64,000 nt of DNA from NCBI GenBank assembly GCA_028023455.1, contig JAQFVV010000021.1, positions 7,282,853 through 7,346,852 of the forward strand, written 5' to 3'. This document shows positions 55,881 through 64,000 of the stretch, piece after piece. This DNA comes from Epiperipatus broadwayi (Eukaryota; Onychophora; Udeonychophora; Euonychophora; Peripatidae). The position numbers and the translations under genes were made by a program. Under the pieces are notes generated by a model. It saw only the letters and a program-made list of their open reading frames with translations, did not search any database and was not told the origin of the DNA. How positions within the stretch are numbered: the stretch's first letter is position 1; each line of letters begins with the position of its first letter.

Positions 55881-57600
55881 TTTTTAAATTCTCTTATTGT
55901 GTGTGAGATGCTCTTGTCTTATATATCTCTTTTTTTTCTTATGTCTTAAAGTATTGCAGTATAAATGTATTTAATACAAACCAATATATAATATATTATA
56001 TATTTTAAAATGTACTTATATTAATAATACTAAGTATAAGAAATAATGAGTTATTCCATGGCTATAGGTCAAGTAGAATGTTTTATTTAAGATCTTGATG
56101 CGTAAATGGACATGGTAATATTGTACTTATTTAGAGAAAGATAAATGTTTTCCATAGATGAGATGATAAAATAATGATATCAATTAAATAATGTTATAAA
56201 AATGATGACATATTGGAATCTATAAGGTGTAGAGAAATGTCCTTATTTTATTTTAGATTTTAAAATAATAAGGTTATTTAAAATCCTATCTATGGGCAAC
56301 CTTATTTATTAATTTTGTATTTATACAAGCCACACCCAGAGATACACATCCTTACATCTACCTGTGATCTTTTTTTTTATAACAGTACTCATAATTAAAC
56401 ATTTTGTGTAGAGAATATTATATTAAAATATTAGCATAGTTATAGTTCTTTAGATCGTATTTATGCATTCTTATTGTGTTTGATTAATGATTTAATTGTT
56501 GTTTTAAAAAACGACTTTGCATTTTATCACCATCTTTACTTTGAATCAATAATGAGGTGACATAAGAGTAATTTAATCATCTAATTTTCGATATATTTTA
56601 AATAAGTTTATTAAGTGATTATTGTTTGTGTTAAACTTTTTGCACAACTGTCACAGCTTGAGTTACATGCTAAGAAATCTGCATTCGAAGCAGTCACAAA
56701 AGCCCATTTGTATTCAGACATATTCTAAGAAACTTTATGGCACAAATGTATGAGTTTTTATGATATTAAAAGTCTTCAGAAATAATATATAAATTATAGT
56801 ATTATTTTGTATACTGTGATATTATGCTAGCCACATGTAGTACATTTTTTAAAAGTTAATATAGATTTATTAGCTTATACAATATTATACATGCTGGGTA
56901 AACCCTGAATTTTACTATGAATGTTAATAGTCATATACAGTGGCATAGTAATGGATATTGTTTACGTGAACGTTGTTTTGCTTGTTGATTAATTACTTTA
57001 TTTTAGGTTAAGCTAAGAATTTTGTAATCACTAGTTGATTGGTGGTCGGTCATTTATTGTTATTGAGGGAGTTTAATATAATATTACAATTATATTTACA
57101 AAATATTTAAACGAATAAAATAGCAAATGAAAATGATGTTTGATTTATTCTAGTAAATTATAAGCTGTTTTTTTTTTTTTGTTACTTCATGGGATAATTT
57201 TAGAGTTTTTAAAACACTTCACTATTTTGATTATTTAGAAAATAATTTTTAATAGAAAAGTTGTTTTTTTCATTCTCATCTTTTGGGCAGTCAATTAATT
57301 TATATTTAACTGAAATATAAAAAATTGTTTAAAATGTTCTTTTTTATATATTTTTAAATAGTCTTCCATTTTTCCATTTTTAGTTATTTATCAATTTTTC
57401 CTGTTCTTAAAAATAATGATTGGAGTGTTTACTTTATGTAATAATAATCATATGATTAGTTGATTGAAAATATATATAAAATTTGAGTATCCTAGTAACA
57501 GTTTGGGTACAATAAATGCATTCAGAATTCTTTGAGGAATTTTTTACTGCGAATCTTCTCTTTTTCCATTATAGAACTTAGTTATATATAAAAACATTTA
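55881..57600. other. AT-rich interval, nothing recognised
   Basis: No ORF of note, no repeat landmark. Confidence 0.5.
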
Positions 57601-57604
57601 GTAC

Positions 57605-58160
57605 TTACATATTAGACCAGCTGTGACATTTCACATATGTATAAGTTCATAAGTTCGCCAATAACCTTCAAATCTTGCTACCTTGTCAAAAAATGTGTAG
57701 ATTTTAATTAAACAAATTGAATGTTGAAAATTGCTTTTGTTACTAATTTTTTTTATCCAAAATATTTTATTTATATCATATTCGGCTTATGCAGTATTTT
57801 TTTTTTTGGGGGGGGGGGGGGTAATTTTGCTTTAGGGTCTGTCCATTTAGTAATGTCCTGCTAGAGTTAATTAATATATGAAGTATTTTTTTAATTTTTA
57901 AGTAAAAATTTGGGAATTGTTGCTTATGTTTGCCTTGGCAGAATCTCATACATTTATCCAGTATGGAGGGTGGGGGGTTGTTGGCAACGGCAGAATGCTA
58001 CACCCAACTACCTGTTTTTATTTAGTATCTTAATATGTTTATTATTTTGTGTACAATTTTATACTTTTCGTATTATTAAAAAATTACTTTTTCAGATTTA
58101 CGTATTAGTATCGGCAGACTGATATGTATGTGAAATGTCACAGCAGGTCTGTAAGGATAA
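57605..58160. repeat. Foldback with short arms
   Basis: 'cagctgtgacatttcacata' at about 57619 is inverted at about 58124 ('tatgtgaaatgtcacagcag'), with flanking partial matches. The spacer contains a T9G14 run at 57797-57820 and a 70-codon ORF at 57910 that I do not recognise. Confidence 0.65.
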
Positions 58161-58750
58161 AAAATTTGTATAATAATTTTGCTTTCAGGCATAACATAAA
58201 TCTAATATTTTTTTATTACTAATATATATATTACCTTATTTTTGTGAAGACGTAATATATTTTTATTATTTAGCTTAATTTGATTTATTGTCTTAGGCAG
58301 ATTATAACATTTATGAAAAGTTGTCATACTTTTATAAAAATTGCTTTGATTTTAAAAAAGTTCTGAAGCGTAGTTCTGCTCAAAATCTTTTATACCAATT
58401 TAAAAAAATAAAATGGCTAATGAAACTAAACAATGACAGTTGTCGTTCTAATTTTGTAGTTAAAAAAGTGTAATTAATTTGAAGATATTATAAATTAATT
58501 AAAAGGTTTTGCATAGGTAGTTTGCAAAGTTCAACCATTCTGACAGGAAATTGCACTTGCTAATATTTCCTTTGTTAAATGTGTTGACTTTTGAACAGTG
58601 ATTAGACAATATTTTTTTATTTGTGCTTAAATAACTTTTTTCTTAATTAGAAAATGTACAAACATTTTTTATTTTGCTGAAAATGCTAAAATATTAATGC
58701 AAATGAAAGTTCTCTTTAAAAAATGTATATCTGTATGTACGTACGCACAT
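58161..58750. other. AT-rich interval, nothing recognised
   Basis: No feature supported. Confidence 0.5.
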
Positions 58751-58754
58751 ATAT

Positions 58755-58935
58755 AAGAGATTTGAACTCAGACTTTTAAGCACCCTTAAACTGTCCACAC
58801 TATCTCATACAACTTATACACATGACCACACACATGTAGAAAAGATAAATAATCACCAATATTTGTATTTTGTGCTAAACCAGCACTCAAAGTCTGAGTT
58901 CAAATGTCCTATATTACAATTAACCTCAAGGTTTG
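58755..58935 (-). mobile_element. SINE-H copy with inverted end
   Basis: On the minus strand the stem II here is GTGCT-GGTTT-AGCAC, a perfect 5-bp stem with the canonical G-C closing pair. It is followed by AAAA (G12 lost), then TACAAATA and TTGG. Core 1 is destroyed by the junction with an inverted 3' piece ('gtctgagttcaaat', 58890-58905). It supports the family's ancestral stem II. Confidence 0.75.
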
Positions 58936-58999
58936 TGAAGAGTGCCTGGTTTTCAAATATGTACGCATATATATTATAACAAATTCAGTATAAGCATAT

Positions 59000-59700
59000 A
59001 TATTTAGAAAGTGTAATTTATTGTTTAAAATTTTCTAATTACATACATTTAAAATTATATTACGATGCATACATTTTATGCTTGAAATTAATTAAATATT
59101 AGACAACCAAACAATCAATACTCGATTGTCCTAACTGAAAATTACGCACTTCTTGCTATTTCTATAGATATTTTAAGCATTTTAATTTTATAGTTAAATC
59201 ATAATTTTTAATAAGCATTTTAAGTTATTAAAAGATACTAACACTATAAATGGTATGCCTTTTTTTGTTTTGTTTCAAATTTTCAATTTTTTAAATTCAC
59301 GAATAATTGTTATTAACATATATGATTAATTTAAATATCATTATTGTTTCACTTATTCTATGTCAATATTTTTTATATTTTTGTCTTCAGTAGTTTTGTA
59401 CATGTCCAACTGTACGTCTTACAAACCATTGAGCATTTCCATTATCTAACTATGATAACAGGATTGATCAATTCTGATTAATTTTTTATTCTATTATTTG
59501 AGTTTGGTTTTTCTTTTCTTATGGAATTAAAAAAGTTATATTTAGTTACAACTGATATCATGTGACTTTTTTCAATGCTTACTCTAAAGCTATTCAATGC
59601 AAGACTGAGAGATCAATGGGTACCTGATACTATAGTAACAGAAACTAGTCTGGAAATATAGTATTAATATCATTTATGTTCTTTAATAGTTTTACAATGC
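59000..59700. other. AT-rich interval, nothing recognised
   Basis: No feature supported. Confidence 0.5.
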
Positions 59701-59709
59701 TTTTTTACA

Positions 59710-59765
59710 ACCCACTATTGACAGTTTCGATTGCCCCAGCAATCTTTTTCAGAACTTGCAGGTAG
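59710..59765 (-). repeat. Solo GACTG-type hammerhead-like motif
   Basis: On the minus strand: CTGAAAAAGATTGCTGGGGC then AATCGAAACTGTCAATAG. Stem GATTG/CAATC, GAAAC and a short hairpin match the motif at 1296, 16803, 16850 and 28400; core 1 is mutated. Confidence 0.65.
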
Positions 59766-60109
59766 TATAGAACTATATATCTAGTGCCCATTGATTACTT
59801 GGCCATTAAGTGGTCAGCTCTAAAGTAGCATGAAGAAGCTTGCGCTTTAAATTGGTCATAATAATAATGATTTGAATTCTATCCCTAAGAATAGCTAACA
59901 CCTGAAGTAAGGTAAAAATATTATAAGAATGATGTATATGATTCTTTACGTCTAGTTGAATTTTGGTATGCCAACTTGTAATTTTCAAAAGACCAGGATA
60001 AAGTAGGGCCAAATAATTTATATTCAAAAATTTAGAGCAAAATAAAATTAATAATATCTTTTTTTTAAATTCTCTTAATGCTTAAGTATTGTACAATAAT
60101 CACCTCCAA

Positions 60110-60225
60110 ATTCTTTTTTTTTTCATATGTCATAGCATCTACCGGGAGGCGAACTCACAACCGTCTGTAACCAATTACTTGCTTGCAAGGTTGTTGCGCT
60201 GATCTTTCGGCTTATCACTTTGTTA
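60110..60225 (-). mobile_element. SINE-T copy 4
   Basis: Poly(T), 'catatgtcatagcatc', B-box complement (GGGAGGCGAACTC), 'cttgcttgcaaggttg' and the A-box complement. The 5' end is eroded and I see no TSD. Confidence 0.85.
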
Positions 60226-60774
60226 TGATCTTAGTAAAATCTTTGCAAGTAATAATTAATTTTAATAAAGTTCTTTCATTTCTAGATCTTTTTTTTTGTC
60301 ACTGTTAAATATCAAAAATTATTTCAATCATCTGATATATTTTTATCCTTCGGATATTTGATATATAGCTTTGCCATATTTTTTTACTTATTTCTCTTAA
60401 TTTATCTATAATAATAATAACACAATAATAAGAAGCAATAATAAAAAGAAGAAGAAATACGAAGAAAAATAAGGAAAAGGAGGAATAGGAGGAGGAAGAA
60501 AAAGAAGAAGATGAAAAAGAAAAAAAAAGATTTTATTATAATGTGGTGCTCTTCCATTGCTTACCAATATAATTTTGTGTTTATCTATTCATCTAATATT
60601 AATATCATGTTGAAATTTTATGATATTATTTTTATGTATTTTTTTTTATTACATAGCTCTTTGTAAAATTCTTTTTTATGCTTTCCCTAGCAATGGTAGC
60701 ATCTTTTTTATTCCAAAATAGCTTTCATCATAATATTTATAAGTTTGAGAATTTCTATTCTTTTTGGATCTTTT

Positions 60775-61080
60775 TTAAGGGAATTTGAACTCAGACTTTT
60801 AAGCTCTCTTAAGGTATCCACTCCATCTTATATAACCAATATATGACCACATACTGCCAAAAATATAAATGATCTCCAATATACATAATTTATGCTAAAC
60901 CAGATCATCACTTCCTATACTTACATATAATCAGTGCTCAGTGTATATTAAGATAGCAAATCTTCAAACTTTAATGGGCAGGTTTCAATCTTCTCTCCCC
61001 TCCAATGTTTCAGCCATCCATATTATTAAAAATACGATGTTGATGCCAATATTGTTGCCATATCCATGTCAACTTTAAGC
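60775..61080 (-). mobile_element. SINE-H copy with 5' region
   Basis: Minus strand from the 5' side: 'gatggctgaaacattgg', 'gatttgctatcttaatat', 'gagcactgattatatgt', GATGATCTGG, then a deletion of about 17 nt that removes CTGATGA and the stem II 5' strand. AGCAT and TTGG-like parts follow, then the B box (GAGTTCAAATTCCC). (AT)n at 61096-61125 lies beyond its 5' side. Confidence 0.75.
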
Positions 61081-61091
61081 CATTTTGACCA

Positions 61092-61126
<35 letters not shown>

Positions 61127-61249
61127 CTTTAATATGGTCCACTTCAGTATTCACAGAAGATGGATGGATAGCATTCAGGCTGTACTTGTAATATTTGAAT
61201 GCAAGTATAATGTATATATTGATCTGTAGATGCATTGTACTTGTATTTA

Positions 61250-62560
61250 AATATTTATATTTATAAGTAATTTTTTCAAATTACTTTATAAAATTCTTAG
61301 ACATCTGTGCTTCTAACTGGATCATTTTAAATATTGCTTTGTATTATTCGTTTACTACATGCAACGTTTTTTCCTCACTATATAGCTTATTGGCAAAGAG
61401 TGGCTTTTTGTATTATCGGCGCAATTATTCTTAATAAAATTTGCATTAGCTTTATGTTGAAAATTTTGAAATTTGAGCAATTTTTGAACGTAGATAATAT
61501 ATTAAAATAAATTTGAATAACCTAAATTCATTGGGAAATTTTTGAAGATTAAGTATATTCACTATTATGTTTGTCTTTTTAAATAGATTAGTTTCTTTCG
61601 CATTGAGTTAACACATATCTATTAATTAGTGATCTGTTTCTATTTTGAAATACATGTTTGGTTAAATCATAATACTGTTCATTGATTTTGTGCTCATGCT
61701 ATAAAGTTTATTTTGTTTTTATATTTTCACAAAAAATATTTTAAAATGTATATTTACCGCATATTTCTCAAGTTTAAATCCTTTTTTTATTTCTATCCTC
61801 TTGTACCGATTTTCGTTTATTCTTCATCAACCCTAGCATTAAAAGTTTCCATGGCAATTTTAATATGATGCGGGATCTATTCTATAGAAATGTAACCATT
61901 TTCATTATAATTATTCATGTACGTCAAATAAGTAATTTCATCATGTTGTCTGATATAGCGCTAATTTCTACCACAACGTTCTTTCATTTTTGTTTCTAAT
62001 TAGTTTACTCAATTTGTGCTTTTAATATTGGTGTGTTAATATAAAAATAATACCATCATTTGTTAAATCAATTATCTCTTTACTTTTCTTTATAAATTTA
62101 TAAAGTTCACAAAATGACTTTATATTAAGCATTTTCCCAATTCTTTTTTTTTTTAAAGCTGAAATAAAGTTGCAGGTGACCAAGTAAAAGACCAATATTG
62201 AATGGCAGGTATGTTATTCATTCTCTGCAAGCCCTGTTTTCAATGACAATATAAAGTCTCTAAGGATGACTTTACATCTTTCAAGATAGGAGATACAAAA
62301 TTTGCATTTGTCTGCCGTTACATTAAAATAAAAATTTTAAATTTGCAAATAAAAATAAGTTCAGAAATAAAAGCTAAAAAAATTAAAGAGTTGTTAAACA
62401 TGTATACATATATATATTCGCACAGATGCAAAACTTTAAAAATATTTTTTTAATAAATAAAAGTATTTGAACGTACTTTGTTATAAAAAAGTACAAGATT
62501 TAAAGATAAAATATTTTTGTAAATGGAAATGATTGTTTTATAAAGTAATTGAAAGGCAAA
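61250..62560. other. AT-rich interval, nothing recognised
   Basis: No feature supported. Confidence 0.5.
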
Positions 62561-62599
62561 CTAGCCCTTGGGCCTCTTGTATAATTAAAAAGTCTGATG

Positions 62600-62960
62600 A
62601 AAGATAGATAAGAAAATAAAGAAATTAGCTTGACCAATGGAAGCACCAAGCCTTTGGACCTTAATGAAAATGATTGGAACAGTGATGTTTTGTTTTTTGA
62701 ATCTGGAGGATTACTATAAAAAGAAAAATATTGAGTTCCAGAGAGTTACAGCTTTTTTGTGTTTGAGAGGTGTGATAGGATGCACATATCACATTCTCTA
62801 TATAAAAAAAATGAAATGACTGTAATACCGGAATGGAACCAGCTAATGCCACCTCCAGAACATCAGACTGATTTTCCAATGGAGATGTCATGGGAATTAA
62901 AAACAGGAATCTGGACTCTTCTACTGAGAGCTATGAACTTTACAAATTAACAAAAAAAAA
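62600..62960. other. Unrecognised block with overlapping short ORFs
   Basis: Less AT-rich than its surroundings, with open frames on both strands: plus 62637-62819 and 62759-62950, minus 62661-62891. Peptides such as KPLDLNENDWNSDVLFFESG and TVIPEWNQLMPPPEHQTDF look protein-like but I cannot assign them. It could be an old transposon ORF or an exon. Confidence 0.25.
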
Positions 62961-63535
62961 AAAGTAATTAAGAACTTTCATCAATTTTTTTTAAAGATTC
63001 AGCTAATCTAAATTTTAAAATGAACTCTTATTTGATTTTCAAATTGATAATTAATATTTAAATTATATATATTTGAGTTTGCTAAAAAAAAATCATTTTC
63101 ATTTTTTTTATTTCTATTAATATTTATTTGTATAAATTATTTAAATGCATAAATTGAAGTTGGGTATGGACATTGCATGGATTCATTAGCGGTTAATTAT
63201 GTTGTGGTTTTCATATTCGATTAGAATATATAAGTCATCGATGTCAATGTGGCATCTTATGATGAATGCCATTGGGTTTCTTGTATTCTCTCTGCAATTG
63301 ACGCTATCAATGACTTTGTATTTTGATCGGTTATGTTTATTTTGAAATGTTTTTAACCGTGGAATCTATGCAGCCGATCTATACTCAACATTATAAAACA
63401 AATTTTATAAAATTCATCTGTGCAAATTTATATAAATGTTAAATTTAAGTTGAGCATGAATGGCTATATAGATTTGTAAAGTTATATTAATTAATTAGGG
63501 GAGGGTAGTCTTAGGTTATTTGTTTCATAGTTAGA

Positions 63536-63802
63536 TTGGGTCAATGGATTGGATATATTGGTGTAATTAGTAGATGTAGTATGAGGTTCGCTATGGGCAG
63601 AATTGCTGTATACACCACACAACCCCTTTTGCCTATGGATAGGATTATAAGTCAGCAAAAAGGACCACAGTCCCTTCCTATGGAGTTTTTATTTTATTGT
63701 TCTTCTTCCTATACAAATGTAACATTCCTGTATTGGACAAGAGTCAATGTCTTCTCTAATTATACTGTTCAGATGTATATTCCTGACAGTATAGTATATT
63801 AG
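63536..63802 (+). other. Unrecognised 88-codon ORF
   Basis: Moderate base composition (less AT-rich). The peptide contains AVYTTQPLLPMDRIISQQKG. No domain recognised and no supporting signals. Listed only because its composition differs from the background. Confidence 0.15.
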
Positions 63803-64000
63803 TGCTGTTGTATTTTCATGCTACATTGAATACATCAATGTATCAGATGGATTGACACCGGTTTGACTGTGAACTTTTGGCCTAAGGTAGAATATTTTCT
63901 TTTCAAATGCAAATCTATGGAGTCTATTCATACTCGATGATCTTAATAAAAAATATTAAATTCATTTATATTTGACAAGACAATCTTAAAATAGGTATAA

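Noticed and set aside
54586-55949. ORFs with Asn/Asp/Tyr/Leu runs
   Set aside because: Microsatellite translations on both strands.
62661-62891. Minus-strand ORF with DVLEVALAGSIPVLQSF as a gene
   Set aside because: Overlaps equally open plus-strand frames; no family recognised, so strand and coding status are undecided.

Overview
This is a very AT-rich, gene-poor eukaryotic window. It most resembles an invertebrate metazoan genome. The case for that is its mix of Penelope-like elements (reverse transcriptase plus GIY-YIG), APE-endonuclease LINEs, a hAT relic, tRNA-derived SINEs, long microsatellites, and no bacterial-style operons. I cannot name the phylum from sequence alone. No complete host gene is visible. 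The only host-like coding signal is one possible 139-bp exon at 52235-52373 (minus strand).

Layout. 1-5.8 kb: LINE tail, a large inverted repeat, Penelope-like fragments (one a palindrome of two endonuclease ends) and foldback repeats. 7-9.8 kb: a decayed hAT transposase gene split by a 777-bp foldback element with a 12-bp target-site duplication (TSD). 11.8-12.8 kb: about 640 bp of (GAA)n. 13.2-16.9 kb: tRNA-SINE, RTE-like LINE tails and a head-to-head palindrome. 18-22.6 kb: a broken APE-type LINE followed by two more 3' ends of the same family, head to tail. 22.6-32.5 kb: foldbacks, a Penelope-like relic, nested inverted repeats and two related foldbacks with 14- and 18-bp TSDs. 33-36 kb: featureless AT-rich DNA. 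36-45 kb: foldbacks, SINEs and LINE pieces, ending in a perfect 89-bp-arm palindrome. 46-52.5 kb: foldbacks, hammerhead-bearing SINE copies and the possible exon. 53-64 kb: microsatellites, a Penelope-like relic with a G-rich block, large inverted repeats, and unrecognised DNA.

Main result. At least five repeat families carry a motif with the layout of a small type-I hammerhead ribozyme. The best case, here called SINE-H, has a canonical core (CTGATGA, a 5-bp stem II, GAAA) and a two-part helix I. Downstream it carries a pol III-like A/B box. A second family, FB-A, is a palindromic element flanked by 12-16-bp TSDs at six or more sites, and its arms carry a hammerhead-like core with a CpG-decay signature. 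Variable-length TSDs point to target-primed reverse transcription rather than cut-and-paste transposition. The window therefore looks like a nest of non-autonomous, ribozyme-bearing, hairpin-forming retroposons, possibly mobilised by Penelope-like or LINE machinery. That mobilisation is inference; the sequence structures themselves are directly visible.
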